A DNA stretch of 64,000 nt from Sarcocystis neurona (GCA_000727475.1 KL647290.1:3074511-3138510), one strand, 5' to 3'; counted from the stretch's first letter, positions 12,201-25,701 are shown. Notes: generated from the sequence alone by a model not told the origin. Translations and numbers: made by a program.

Positions 12201-15200
12201 ACTGTGCGCTGTCACTACGCCTGGTGCATTGCCTGCTTAAATGAGACACACTCACCGGCTTTTTCTTGAGAGTCACATCTGCGTGCTATTGTCACTGTCC
12301 TCACACAGCGTCGGCTGCCTTTTTTGCGTTGCAGCAGCCCTCTTCATACAAACGGTCAACTCATCTCCGTGCGTCGCGTGTCAAACACGAAAGCATTCGT
12401 CCTTCCCAGGTGACAGGCGTCAAGGTGCTGCTTCGTTTCCTGCTTTGCGGTTGTAGGCTGGCGCTGCAGAAGCGCTGCTGTATACCTGAAAGATCTGCCG
12501 CTGTTCTTTGTGCACGGCTGCTGGCTGCAGATATGCGTCGTTGTCGGTGCGTCGCTGTCAGTATTCTTCTGCTCCTGATGCGGGGCTCCTGCTGCGCTCA
12601 CGCGTCTCACCCACTGATGCTGTGTCCGAGGTGCAACTGCCGCTACGTTGCTTCTCCCTTCGGCCTGCTGCACATCTGACTCTGCAGGGGCCTGCTGCTG
12701 TTGCTTGGGGGGGTCCTGCTGCTGCTCGCCCGTGAGTCCTGTATTTAGCTACCACCTCTGCTGGCTTTGTGTCTGCTGCTTTACTTGCCGCTCGGTGCTC
12801 CTGTTCTTGTCTTTGTTTTGATGAGCTGCCGGCGCTGCGGCTTTTTGTGCGGCGGCCGCGTTCCCGCTGCTACTCGCCCGGTGCCTCGTACTGACTGCTG
12901 CAGCATATTCTTCTGTCTGGTTGCAGCTGCCGTTTCCTTATTTGTTTTTCACTGCCGACACCCTCTCCCGTTGCTGCTCGTCGCTCCTTGGGCGCGCGGC
13001 TTGCGCCGCCTTTCTCCTGCGTGCTGCTCATGGTCTGCTGCAGCGTGCTGTGCCGCTGTGTCTGTTGCTGCGGCTTCTTTGCTGCACTGTGCATGCAGTT
13101 AGCCACGCTGCTGGCGCTATCCATCCACACGCTGCCCCTGGCGGTGTTCGCTGCTGCTCTCGCGGCAGCATCCAAGGCAGACAATGCGTTCGCAAGGCTT
13201 TTGTGTGTGCTCCTCTACGGGCTGCTGCTCTATGTGGGTCCTCCGCAAGCGCTGCTGCTCGCGCTGCCCCTCGCCGTCCTCATGCGATCCGTCCGCCGAG
13301 ACACTGTGTACGTAAAAGGTGAGACGTGCTTCTGATATTAGGCACTTCCGCAAGCTCTGCAGCAACAGCACGGAGTGCAGCACCATACGGAGCAGCAACC
13401 AGCGGAGAACCCCGTGCTGCCGCTGCAGCTGCCTACTATGACTAGACAGCGACGCAGCGGGGCACGCAGACGGAAGCTGCACACGCGTAACTGCGTTGTC
13501 AGCTAAACCACCTTCGCCAACAATAAAACTGCATAACAAACCAGAGGCCCTGGTCATGCCGGCATGCATCTGTGAAAGTCCCAGAGCAGTACACATATGG
13601 ACGGCTGTATTGATAAGGCGACCGAAGAAGAGGACGCGTGGTGGTCTTGCATGACTCCTATGCGCGTCTGTTTTACGTCTATTCCGTGAGTGCTGCTGGG
13701 ACTGCTGACTCCTCCCATGCTGACGTTAGCTTGTGGCTTCTTTCCCGTGTAACTGCTTCACTCCCGCGTGTGCGTGTGCTGTTGCCCTGTTGCAGCGTTG
13801 ACGTCTGTCTTACCGTCGATTCGACAGGAGCTGCTGCCGGCTTTCTTGAGTGGAGTGCTGATGCTGCTAGCGGGTCTCTTCATCTGTTGCTGCCTTCACG
13901 TCGCCTCCTTCTACGCGCTCGGAGGTGCCCAGGATCCCTCCGTTGCAGTGAGTGACAGCGGCAGTCGCATAAGAAAAGGCGAAAGCGCCGCGGCCTCGCC
14001 CGCCGCAGCAGCGCAGGCAACTGCCGCAGAAGAGAACACTTTCCCCACTGCAAGCCAACGGTGGCGGCGGCGCGAGACTGGGAAGAAAGCTCACAAACAG
14101 GGTCACCTGCAGCGCAGGCAGCAAGAGTGGCAAGCAGGTTCTCTGCTAGCTGCAGCTTGCCGCTGTAAACACGCCTACAACAACAAGAGCAGGATACTTA
14201 GTGCCACGACACCTGCAGCAGTGGCCTCTGCCCACATCAGACAAGAATAAGCGCTTTAAGAAGGACTTTCCTTCGTCTTTACGCTGCCTGACCGACGACG
14301 AAGCTTTGCCTTGCCCAGGGGCTTGTCTTTGCTGCTGCACTGCTACTGCTCGTATTAAGTCGCCTGGCTCGGCTGCTGCCGTTACACCGGCTGGAGCGAC
14401 TGTGGGTGCTCGCACCCCTTTTTGTTGTTGCCGCGACTGCTACTGTAGCTGCTCCTCTTCCTCTACCTGCAGCTGCTACTGCGGCTGCTACTGCTGCAGT
14501 TATTGCTGCTGCCGCTCACGTTGCTGCCTGCAGATGTATTTCGACGAGACGGTGGTGGCAGTGTGGGGCGTCCGAGACACCAGTCCAAATCTCGGGATTT
14601 TCTGGTATACGTTTGCGCTGGTAAGACGTGCTGCCTGCCTCGCTGCATGCAACAACATGCGTAGACGCGTGGGTGCACATACATAGATATAGCAGTACAT
14701 ACGGAGCAAGATTAGTCAGATTGCTCTATACAGGCAGGTGTGTGAATCGCTGCGTATACACACCAAACAAGCTTCAAGTCTGCCGTTGCACACGTTTATA
14801 CGTCTGTCGCTCTCTTAGGGAAATTCAAGTGTGAGGACACCCCCGCGTAAGTGTGTATACTGCTATACTTACATATGTGGATATCTGTGGTGCACGAGTA
14901 TGTGAACTGCGTGTGCGTGTATATATATATGTATATGTATATATACGTACACACATACATATGCGTACTTTTCTTCATCCTCACATGTGTATGCACACAC
15001 ACGTATGTGTTGAGCATGCCCTCTCCGACGCGAGCGCCTGTGTGTGTGTGTGTCTCTGTTCAATGCCCCTTCGAAATTCTGTCTCCATGCTTGTGGTGGT
15101 GCTTCGACCGCCATTGCGCGTGGGATCTACTGCCACTCTGCTGTTCCCGCTTCTGCAGGTCTTCGCCCGCTACAGGTCTCTCTTTGCCATCCTTTTCCAG

Positions 15201-18200
15201 GTAATCCCCACTGGCGTCTGCTCATGGCCGCGGCTGCTCGGGCGGCCGATCTCCTTGGCTTGCGATGCACTTGCATAGAAGCCTGTCGCTGTACATACCG
15301 TCCCGCAGCATCTCGTCCCTCTCGTGTCGCTGTACGGACGGTTCTGCAGCATCTCAACCCTCTCAGATTCTCCACTGCGTTTGTAGAGACACTTGTACAC
15401 TCGTGTTAGTCTAGCTGGAGTTCTGCCTTCACCTGTGTCTTTCGTCTTTTTCGTGACGTGTAGCTCGTGCATCAGCGCCGCACTCCCTCTTACGCCTCCC
15501 GATACTGCAGCAGCGCAGTACTAGCACGAGGCCCACGGGAAAAGTCCATCCTCGGGCAGAGCTGCAGCGGCGGCAGCGACTCCGCTAGTCCACACAACAG
15601 CAGAGTAGCATGACTGCACACTTTTTTAATGAAGACGCCCCACTGCTGCATTGCTGTGGCTGCTCCGGCCCGTGCTGCGTTGCTCCTGCTGCTGCTCCGG
15701 CGCTGCTACAGGTTGCATATCTTGACTCTGACATTGGTGCAGCTATACCGCCTGGTGCCGCATTTCGTGAGGTGATTGCTTACGTGCGTGTGTCTAGGGG
15801 GACAGTGTACACCCGTGCACAAAAACACGCATGTGTACATATGTGCGGGTGTCTGCATATATGCGTATATTCGTGTAAATATATGCGTTTTTCTTGCGGC
15901 ATCACGTATGTGAGAACACACGTATATATATATATATATATATTTGAATATGTGTATGTGTAGGTGTATATGGATGGGAGTGTCGGGTGTTTTCCTATTT
16001 TTATCGCCGCGTAGAGGGAAGAGTCGAGCTTCTGCTGGGCCTGCTGGTGTGGCAATGACTACGGAGGAGTACTACGTTGGCGTATGCCTGCTGCGTGTAT
16101 ACGTCTATCTGCGGCTCTTGCTGCCGTCCAGTCAAGACTGAAGACGGCTGCTGCTGCTGTTGTTGGGCCACGTGCTTTATACGCCTGCGTCGCTCAGTGC
16201 GTGCTGCTTTACCCTGGGTCAGCCCTGAGAACGTAAGGAAAAGGTAAGGTTAACCGCTTTCCAAATGCAAATGGAGCGTATGTTCCTGAATGTCTGGAAC
16301 ACGCTGCTGCTGATGTCCCCACAATGTTGTTGCTGAGACTGCTGCTTTTGCTGCGATAACACCTGCAGGGGCACAGCTTCTTCGCTGTGCTGCCACTCGC
16401 CGTGCGTCTCTACCGCCACCCGTTGGCTCTCTGCATTGCTGTTGCATCGGTAAAGCTCTTTTGAAACAGCCTGTGCGAGAAGCAGCTGCGGCAGAACACT
16501 GCCAGCGGGACCGCAGACGCAGAAGGGGGCCGACTCACAGACACAACGTTATTCACGGGTCTATACATGTGTACATCCATCTGCACTCCCTCGCTATGCA
16601 TCTATGTATTCGCACCTGTGTAACACCACACCCAGGGAAACACTCACACCAAGCAAACTCGACGGACTGGTAGTAGTCTTATCGCTACTTGAGAGAATTA
16701 CCGTCAACGGAAGGAGATTGAAACCCCCGCGTAAATAGTGACGATCTATCAGAGCACGACGGAGGAGACGAGACGCGCAGACACGCCATAAGCGACTGTG
16801 CCGAAGCCGGTGTGCGAAGCTGCGGCGTAAATATCGTTCTATCTACATGCATCTCTACGTGCGCTCATCTTTCAGGAAACGACTGCGTCTGTGTGTGTAG
16901 CCGTAGATACTTGTGCAAACCCGGATACAAGCCTCTGCACACCCACACGTCTATGTCTGTAGAAGTTATATTCGCGCGCGTCTCCATACACCTCTACCTG
17001 TGTTCGTCACTCCACAGCCAAGTAGACACCCATGTCCGCATGTGGGAATATGTGCGTGTGGACAGCTATAGAGAGAAATATACAGACGCATACGTATCAG
17101 GTGGCGGTGTGTGTAAGATACATATACACATCTCCCTACGTTTTCCATATGTGTATGGTTGAATATTTGTATTTATTTACATGCACCTGGCACGTGCGTC
17201 CATATGTGTCTGTGTATATTTATGTGTGTACGCATGTATACATATGTACGTGGATATATCTCAGTAGAGCAACGAGAACTGCGGAAGCTTTCTACGCTGC
17301 TGCCGTCGTCTTCCGTTCTTGTGTCGCTGCCAGTCAGGCAGTCAGTTTTTCGCTCGGTTGCTGTGGGCCGCTCTTGATGCAACGACAGGTGGCGCTACTG
17401 TTCCAGCCGTCCTTCTGCGTCTCTGACTCCGCCTTCGTCCTCGTAAGCTGCCTGAAATAAGACCTTGGCTTTCGCCTACTTCTGTGCGATGGCCTCCTGA
17501 TTTCGGTCTCCTCGCGGCCCTCCTCGCCTCGCTTCAAACGTACATCTGCGTGTGTCAGTGTGCAAACTTTTGCAGAATCAGGTGCCGAGGTGTTCTTCTG
17601 CCTCCTCACATATGTGTGTCTGCGTGTTTATTTTCACCGCGCTTGCATTTGAGGAACAAGTGGGGAATGAACCGGGCTTTTCAGGTGCCTGCAGGTAAAA
17701 TTATAATATATAAATGTATGTGTCTGTGCACGTGGCTTCGCTTCTGTGCGCACAGACCCGTACACACGCATTGGCGTCTATAGCACCTCGTCGGTGCAAG
17801 AGCGACAGCGCGTCGTGGTGCTTGTGCATATATCGAATACATGCGTGTGTGGACGTGTGTTCAAGACCGTCTCTCCTTATGTGTGGTAACACAGTCGTGC
17901 GCCTGCAGACGCGTGTGTGTACCTACCGCTGACCATAGGAGGGGTGAGCGTCCGCGTGAAGGTCGCAGTATTTACGACGTCCACTGACGTGACAGTAACA
18001 GCTTCAAAATGCGAGATAACACTGAGCCGTGCAAACTGTTGCTTGGACACACACGTGTACGTATATGTCTTTCTCTATCGCACCATGTCAGGCTGCCGCC
18101 TTCTTACGTGTGTGCGAAGGTACATATATATATATATATATATATATATGTATACATATTAAGTGAGAGAGAGACAGGAAGAAAAAAAGAGGACGGGTTA

Positions 18201-21200
18201 GGCAGATTGAGAGGCGCATCTAGAGATAGACACTTATACAGATGCGTGTGCGTAGGTCCGTGTGTGTATTGTGCACACACGTGCGTGCAAATGTATCTTC
18301 GAGTCTCAAGCGGCAGGTGCACGTAGATAAACATCTGCAGATGTAGCCACCTGTATCACCGTTTCTCTATCTCCCTATGTATGTACACGCATGTGAACAT
18401 AGATGAATATATGAGAGATGCGCGGAACTGTAGAGGACTGCACTCCTGACTGTTGCGCCTGCGTACGCACACCTGAACGTGTGACTCTCCCGTGCACGTC
18501 GACCTACGTACGCCTCTTCATAACATTACAGTATAGAGGTGCATGGATATCTGCATAGCTAAGCGCGCGCACCACGCCAGGGCGTGCCGACGTCTGCGTG
18601 AGAAAAGGCGTGCCCGCCATGTCGTTGAAGAGGACGAAGTACGGCGAACATCCATTCGCCGTCTGGATGTGCGTGGAAGGAGCTGCGGTGGTCCTGTCTG
18701 GCGTCGCGACGTGTGTGTGAGTCTACGTGTCGTGCGTGCGCTGTCGCGTGTGAATGAGGACAGGCTTCTTTTCGCCTTGTACACACACTTGCAAACTCAC
18801 AGATGAAGCCAGCGCCTGCTGTCTTAGGGGAATTCGTCCGTTTGTGCACGTTTGTGTATCTTGCAAAGCGTGACGGATATATGCCGTATACGTGAGCGCA
18901 CCCGCGTCGAGCTGTACGCGTAGGCAGACATGATCCTACACAGGCAGAGCTTTGCTTTGCATGCAGAAATCTGTCAGGCGTACGCTTACAAGTGCACCTG
19001 TGCCTATGTGAGGGCCTTTGCGTGTGCTTTATGATTATACACCATTGCTGCGTACATGTGTATATACGTAGGTGCGATCTTGTTTTTTGAAGAGGTTTCT
19101 AGGGATTTCGACCACAAGTCTGCGCCGAGTGCTCACGCCCGGTGTCTGCTTGGTATGTGTCTCGAACATCATTGCATGTCCTGCTCTTCTGTAGGTACAT
19201 ATAAATATATATATATTATTATTTATAGGTGCGCGCGTGTCTCCGCATGTTTGCTGTAAACACTTGTGCCGCAGATCTGTGAAGGCCTCATACAAAGTGA
19301 CAGAGGAGTCACCAGGTGCTGTCTATCCCGTGAGAAAACTTTGTCGTTTATGTCAACGGAAGGAGCGCGGAACCCCGCCACATTATTCGGGGACAGATAC
19401 GGCGCACTTACATTATCTCTTCGTCTCCATTTAGCTTTTTACGCTTCCAGTGCTTCCTCGAATACAGCGACAGGCTTGCGCTTCTTCGGCTTTGTCTGCG
19501 CTTCGCTACCACTACCTGGTATTTCTCTGTGTTGTCTCTTCATGCAAATAGAAAACGTGGCTCACGCTCTTCTGGTGGTTCCGACGTTCTTCGCTACTTA
19601 AGACACGTGAAAACCAAGCCCAAGTGCCCTGCTGCGGCTTCGTTGCAGGCACTACTATCAAGCCGGCAGCAGGTGGTGCGCGAGAGCTCCTCCTTTGTAA
19701 AACTGGTAAGCACTTGTGCAAGCCGCTTCTGCACGTGTATTGTATACGCGCATATTTGTCTGCACCTGTGACTTGCTTATGTCCATTGTTCCTTTTCCAC
19801 CTGATATTAGTAGCGTGTAGACTCGCACTTTGCCGTAGAATAGTGCGCGCGTGCCTCAAACATGCACAAGTGTTAAATCCGCTACGGGAGCATATTGGCT
19901 GCACGTGCACGAAGGAGGACCGGGTGTGCGGAACAACGCAGCCGTTGAGGTACCTGAAGACAGCAGGCGCTACAGGGAGAAGCGAACTGCGCTGCAACGA
20001 GTACGTTTACTCCCACAGCAGAAGCAGCAGGAGTATCCTCGGCTCACTCCTCAGCTCCCCGAAGATTGGGCGTACAGGGAATGAGCTGAATAAGCTGCGT
20101 GTGTTGGGGTCGGTGTGCTTGTGAAGGTTCGTATGTTTTTCCACTTTTCGCGTGTAGCTCAAGTCCGAGAATGTATGCATTCACACAAGTGTGTGTCCTT
20201 GTGACTTTCACCTAACTGATACGTACACTTGTGTAATGGAAACACAGGCCTCCTCTGTCCGGGTTGATTGCCGAGTATACGCGTGTGCAGCGTGCTACAC
20301 TTGGCGTGAACGGCATTTGAGATTTTCCCGTGCGAGTCGTTAAAACGTATATCCCTTGCGGTTGTCTCGTTCCCCCCTGGAGCACCGCACAGAAACTTTA
20401 CGTTCAAGGAGGGGTGTGCGTGTCCTTATTTTGTGTGTAAAAAGCCGCTTGAGTACGCGAGCAAATCCTTTTATCCCAAGAGTACCAGTTGCAGTCACCT
20501 GCAACGAAGAAGCGAAGTTTTGTTCGTTGGTGCGAAGCGCTGCAAAACTCAGGTGACGTCGTAGCAAATTCATGCTCGCTCTCTTTCAATCACGCGCGCT
20601 GCTGGTATAACTTTTCCTAAGGACATGTCCGTTTGCTCTCTCTTTTTCCGTGGCGGGTGTGGCTACAGATGGTGATCTCTCTACTCTCGGCTCTCGTCTA
20701 TCCTGTCATGGTGGAGCTCTGGCTGGGCAGGAACACTGGCAACGCTAACTTCGTCTTTTCGCTGCAGCTCATACACCTCATTGTCACAAGTAAGCAACGC
20801 GAAAAAACCTTGCGTGTACACATCCATGCGTATGGAAGTATACGTGTAGGGAGGCAGTGTGGCTGGTGCGCATGTAATCACGAAACATGTCGGTTGTGGC
20901 AGGCCTACACGTGTCTCTGCGTATAAATATATACGTGTAAACAATACCCTGTAAATACAGAGAAAAACGTAAGTATATATATATATATATGTATGCATAT
21001 GTATATATGTGTGTGGGCAGGTGTTCAGTCCGGCGCAGACTTGGAATAACCGGGAGCGTGCGAAAAAAGATCAAGCATGAAGCCACACTCTGCAGTATAC
21101 GTGTGTTCGTGGATTTTATTTTAAGAATCATGATCTAGGATGTAGAGGGGCCAGAAAGGCTTGTTTTCTGCTGTACGGTTGTAGCTGTAGACATTCGCCT

Positions 21201-21602
21201 GTCCCTGGGTGTACGTGGGGCATTCGTGTATTTCCTGCACCACAGGCGTCAAATCTGTACAAGTAACCTACGCTCTTGGGTTAATTAAAGGGTATGTTTG
21301 GGTTTTTGATTTTTGAACGCATTTGCTTGTGTTTCTACAAGTGTGCGTAGCAGCTTTTATGTCTGTATCCGCTCACGTGCATATAAGAGGTATTTTGTAC
21401 ATGTACTGTACTTACATTCGTAGACGTATATTTCTCTTTGGACACGGATATAGCATGGGCTGACAGGCAGGGGGATGCCTCACCACCGCAAGTGACCCCA
21501 TATGAGGCGGCATCAAAGCGGTACGAAGCAGTGGTCGACGCGATCACGAAGACATTTTACAAGTCATTGTGTATGCTTAGGACTACTCAGCCACACGCGT
21601 GA
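9208..21602 (+). CDS. PIGU: GPI transamidase subunit PIG-U, ten exons
   Basis: This is a polytopic ER-membrane subunit of the GPI transamidase, which attaches GPI anchors to proteins. Proposed exons: 9208-10218, 13099-13318, 13796-13947, 14534-14620, 15159-15200, 15743-15766, 17389-17442, 19451-19528, 20669-20789, 21424-21602. All borders are GT-AG, phases agree throughout, and the product is about 655 residues. Family hallmarks in order: an N-terminal hydrophobic helix (about 50-71); ISPYSGG (about 110-116) in the position of the human VSPYSGA; hydrophobic segments; VRDTSPNLGIFWY (about 474-486), the family signature (human VPDLTPNIGLFWYFF); then FQPSFCVSDSAF, matching the human FKSYPTVGDVAL. 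The start is the first ATG after an in-frame TGA at 9172. A hydrophilic polyQ insert (about 185-300) makes it longer than human PIGU (435). Exon 8 (weak GTGTTG donor) and exon 6 (24 nt) are the least certain. Eimeria surface antigens are GPI-anchored, so the enzyme is expected. Confidence 0.9.
9781..9955 (+). repeat. PolyQ-encoding CAG tracts in PIG-U exon 1
   Basis: Clusters of CAG codons encode Gln runs at about residues 192-205, 229-233 and 242-250 of the PIG-U product. Charged residues separate them. They lie in a hydrophilic loop after the second hydrophobic segment, where other PIG-U proteins have a short loop. The tract is in the sense CAG orientation, whereas the repeat tracts of this gene's introns read CTG. 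Confidence 0.8.
12540..13060 (+). repeat. CTG trinucleotide tract in PIG-U intron 1
   Basis: Imperfect TGC/CTG repeats fill the last 550 bases of the 2880-base first intron. They end shortly before the acceptor GCATGCAG at 13091-13098. All frames stay largely open across it, producing Leu/Cys/Ala-rich translations that are not coding. Confidence 0.7.
14395..14533 (+). repeat. CTG/GCT tract ending at PIG-U intron 3 acceptor
   Basis: A dense run of CTG, GCT and CTA units occupies the last 140 bases of intron 3. It runs directly into the acceptor TGCCTGCAG at 14525-14533. It seems to replace a conventional polypyrimidine tract. Confidence 0.7.
15923..15943. repeat. (TA)n microsatellite
   Basis: An uninterrupted TA run of about 21 bases in PIG-U intron 6, inside a longer stretch of degenerate TGTA/CACGTA simple sequence (about 15780-15970). 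Confidence 0.9.
18124..18149. repeat. (AT)n microsatellite
   Basis: A pure AT dinucleotide run of about 26 bases in PIG-U intron 7, flanked by GTGTGCGAAGG and GTATACAT sequence. Confidence 0.9.
20973..20990. repeat. (TA)n microsatellite
   Basis: A TA run of about 18 bases in PIG-U intron 9, followed by degenerate TATG/TGTG sequence. Confidence 0.85.
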
Positions 21603-24240
21603 GCTCTCTCTACAGCTGTATACAGAGAAGTAAATACGCATGTATGCATTCGTATATGTCTTTGTATGTATGTGATACCAGTCCTGCAGGAGCGATGGGA
21701 AGAGAGGTTGCCACTAGCCGAAAAGGCACCACTTGGAGTGCGCCGGCTGCATCTTCTTCGTACCCGACATCCCAGGAACTGTCTCTGTTAAGCGAACCAT
21801 CGGGCATTAGGGTGCTACAGCTAATTCAGTGAATTGTAGTCTGGAGACACTTCCGATGATCGAGACGGAGGCTGCTGCTAGGTCTCTATTGGGAGAGTTT
21901 CGGTTGCGTCTTCAGAACTACAAATCTGGCACTTCTGACGTGGGAACAAACCCTACGTTTTTACGTACATCTCTTCTATACCTGCGTATATTTACCTGTC
22001 CTTCAGTATCTCGTTGCATACACTTTCGTATATCTCTCGCCAGTGCAACTATCTGTCCACCAGTGTAATCCTGTCTCTGTACCTGTCTACGCGCTACGTT
22101 GCAGGTTTTCTGCTTGTCCAGTGGGTCCGCACAATAATGTCTCGGGAGGAGCTTACGAGTGTGTACAGCGAGGTCACTGATACTTCTGCTGTTGTAGCTC
22201 GCGGACAACGGGACAACCAGCGCTGTATCGGGCGGAGCAGCGCAGGCAGCGGCTGCAGCTGCACGCTTGATTCCTAAGACAGTTGCGATGGAAGACCAAG
22301 TTTCGCACTGATGCCGGACTCGCAATCCTTGCTCTGAAAAGCCACATTCATTCAGAGTCTTACCCGTATATATGGCGTGTACATACTCCCCCTCCACAAT
22401 TGCACATGTCACTGCCACTGGCGCTGCACGATACATGCCGCCCAATTTTGTTATTGCACATTGTGGAGAAGACGAATGTTATTCGTGCCTTGTTCACTCA
22501 AGAAGTGTACACGATATCACCGATATGCTGGAAAGCACCGAACAGAGAGACCTTGCTTCTAGAAAAACCAGGAGAGGCGCTGCGTGGTGCTACAAGGCTT
22601 TCTGAGTGAGTGATATTGACTTTACAATAATCACTGGTGTAGTAGTTTGTAGAAGAGTGCTACATTAGTTTAGGCCGTACCTTGCGGTGAAATGTCGTAT
22701 CCCGTTTGTACCGCTCCTACCCCGGTATTTCTTCGCTGTTGTACCACACTTCTGCGGAAGAATGTCAAATTATGTATCGTTTGCTGAACTCCGAATTGTA
22801 CGGCATTAATTACCGGTCGATACTGGTTGCAAACAACGTAGAGTTTCTTCTAGATGATACTGCTGCGTAGACTTTGCTGCAACCCCATTTTTGTATGAGA
22901 GAACTGCTGAACGTTGTTCGGTGCTACCACCGGTGTCCTCGTTTCTACGAGTGAATTTGTAAGAGTTCAACTGGTACATCGAGCGGATCCATCTGATGCT
23001 GCTTACTCTCCTGGCAGACCCCCATTCTCAGTTTCCATGGCAACCCCTCCTCTGCAGCAAGCTTGTGTGTTGCTTCATTTAGTCTCTCCTCTTTAAACCC
23101 GGTCGTTATCATTAGTATAGACTCTGTCGCCAGACGTACGTGTTTCGGAGTTACCGTATAGCCCTCCGTGCAACGTGTATTCCGTCCGTGACCATAGCGC
23201 CATGCATTCAACGAAACTTTGTGGTCCTGGGGGCATAAGTCGTGGGATCATTCGCCGACACACGGAGAAAGTTCTTCGTGACGCCGTCTGTAGGAAAACA
23301 GGTTGAGAGCCTAGAGGGAATACGCACGACTCTGCGGAATACCGGTCGTAATACACCTTCGATGTGGTTGACATTAGTGAAGAGCGTACGTACAAAACTT
23401 CCTTCAAGACTTCCATAATCCTTTTACTTAACCCCGTGGTCCACGTCACCTGTGATGCACTTTCGTTGCTTCCACGTTTTTGGTGACGGTCGAAGTGCGT
23501 CAACGAGTTGCGCTTGAATGAAGCCTAAGTAGTAAGCGAATGCTTACTAGCTATAGTTACGCCAGTTGTAGCACGGTCGTCCAGGTATACGCACATACGC
23601 GAGCTCGTTGGCGTGAACATTGGGGTACGTATGCGTGTATACACTCAACATACGGGTGGCGAATGCCACAGAACGTCGCACGGCATGAGAGCCAATGACA
23701 AACTGGGCTCGGAGCGACGATTTTTTTTTGTGTGTCCGAATACAGATATAGATCAATGCTGGAGTGAAATCTCATGTGTAATGTCAATAAAGGTAGGCCT
23801 CACTGGCTGACGCGGCGTAACTACGGAAGGGATTGCTTCTGTCACTACCACTCGATTGCCGGGCTGGTCACGCTCTGGCGGCTTCCTCGCTGTTGCCCCG
23901 GAGCTTGAAAAACTAAACGAGGATCTGGGTCAGTTTGTTAAAGGTTCCTTTGTGAGAATAGCTAGATATAGTCGTCAACTGCTGAGAAGCAACATTCGAT
24001 ACGTCTGCAGTACCGCTCTTCGTGGACTACCTGCGGTGAACTTTCAATTTATGTTGATGTGCATTTCGTGATACAACACATTGCAGGCCCACAGATAAAA
24101 AAAATTTCCACTTGACGTCACGTATGATGCTTCCGCGCACCTTCTGCTGGTATTGCAGCCACCCTAAATATATACCTATGCCGCTAGTTTTGACTGCGCT
24201 TTGCCCGTATAAACGGTGCAACGATTGTCCGTGTGCGCGT

Positions 24241-24458
24241 GTGGTTTCCGCGGTATGCTATTAACCTGGTGATACTTTAAGGAGGTGGACACTCGGCCTA
24301 CATCAGCAAGCGGGTGTCTTTTACGACGGTATAAATCGGGGTTTGTACGCTTGTGGTTTCCGCGGTATGCTGTTACCCTGTTGATTCTTGAAGGATGTAG
24401 ACGTCCGGCTGACATCAGCAAGGGGGTGTCTATTTTGAAGGTGCGAATTGAGGTTTGT
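24241..24458. repeat. Two-copy tandem duplication of about 110 bp
   Basis: Two adjacent diverged units, 24241-24352 and 24353-24458, share an opening GTGGTTTCCGCGGTATGCT, an internal CATCAGCAAG-GGGTGTCT block and a closing GAGGTTTGT or GGGGTTTGT. Differences are scattered substitutions and small length changes. No frame stays open convincingly through both, so this looks like a non-coding local duplication. Confidence 0.8.
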
Positions 24459-25701
24459 GCTGTCAGATGCTACAGGAGCGCAGCGAGGTAAATGCGGCTT
24501 CTGTCTATGCACAGTACGGTGAGTAAACGTATGCGAAGACGCAGTAAAGTCTTTAATCGCACTGCACAACGCCAAGAGAAAAAAATTCACAAAGACACGG
24601 GCAGGAAGGAGGCTGCTGCTGACTTGTTTGCGCTCGTGCTAAGGTAAGATGCGACGCATAGGGAGACCGTCGACTCACGCCTTAAACCACGTGTTCTAGG
24701 TGTCATCTATGTCACAGGTGGCCCTGTATGAATGGTTCTCACACCAAGTGGAGCCTGTTTTTTGTGGACACACACATTAAATCACAGTTCTATGTGTTAC
24801 GTATCTCAAATATGATCCTGTGTGAATGACTTGCATACAACGCGGGGCCTCGCGTACTGACTCACGCTCGAGCGCCGAGTACTGGTCGAAGAACTTGCTA
24901 CGAGGTGCGTATTCTTTCGTGCATCACCCATGTTTGAAACCAGTGAAGAACGCCCACGTATTTGTATCACCACGTACAAGCGTGTGAAGCCGCTGAAACT
25001 GGCTGTAGACCGTGAGTACCAGTCGCACTGGCACAATTACACAGCACAGACGTCAAGCAGTGCGTCTTCTTCGCCCCCGTAGGAGTAAGCAACTACAGGT
25101 GCGTAAGCTTCCTCTTGTAAGAAATGAACTGTGGAAGGAGATCCACAATAGCGTCGCTCATTTCCAATGCACCATCGTGTGCGTGTGCGTATACAAGTAT
25201 GTTTACAAGTCGGTACCGCTGTATGAACGACGATAGGCTTACCGTACCTTGTGCTCAGCAGTGTGCCGGCGGACTGCGGAGGCGACCACACGCAGGCGTG
25301 CGCCAGTGGATTTTTGCGGGAATGATGCTGTCGGCCGCCTAGCGTGTCAGCTTCATACAAGTGCAGTGTCAACAACTACAGAAGTATACATACCTGTACA
25401 CGATCTGGTTCCAAGTGGCACGATAAATCGCCGGGTTACACCTGAAACTAAAAGAATGTTATCGTCCGAATATGGGAAGGTTGTTAGGTGTGCTTTCAAC
25501 AGATGCTGGATAAGGAGAGTTGCCTTCGCTTGTCGCGCCTGTTTATAAAATTTTACAGATGGAGAGTAGCCCTCGCTCGCCGGGTCGGTATGTCGGATAG
25601 TACAGAATACACAAGCAAAACCAACTACTTGGAGGCGAGAAGATAAACTCAAACGGCTAAAATAATCCACGTGTAAAAGGAATTTCAATTTTTCACATAC
25701 G

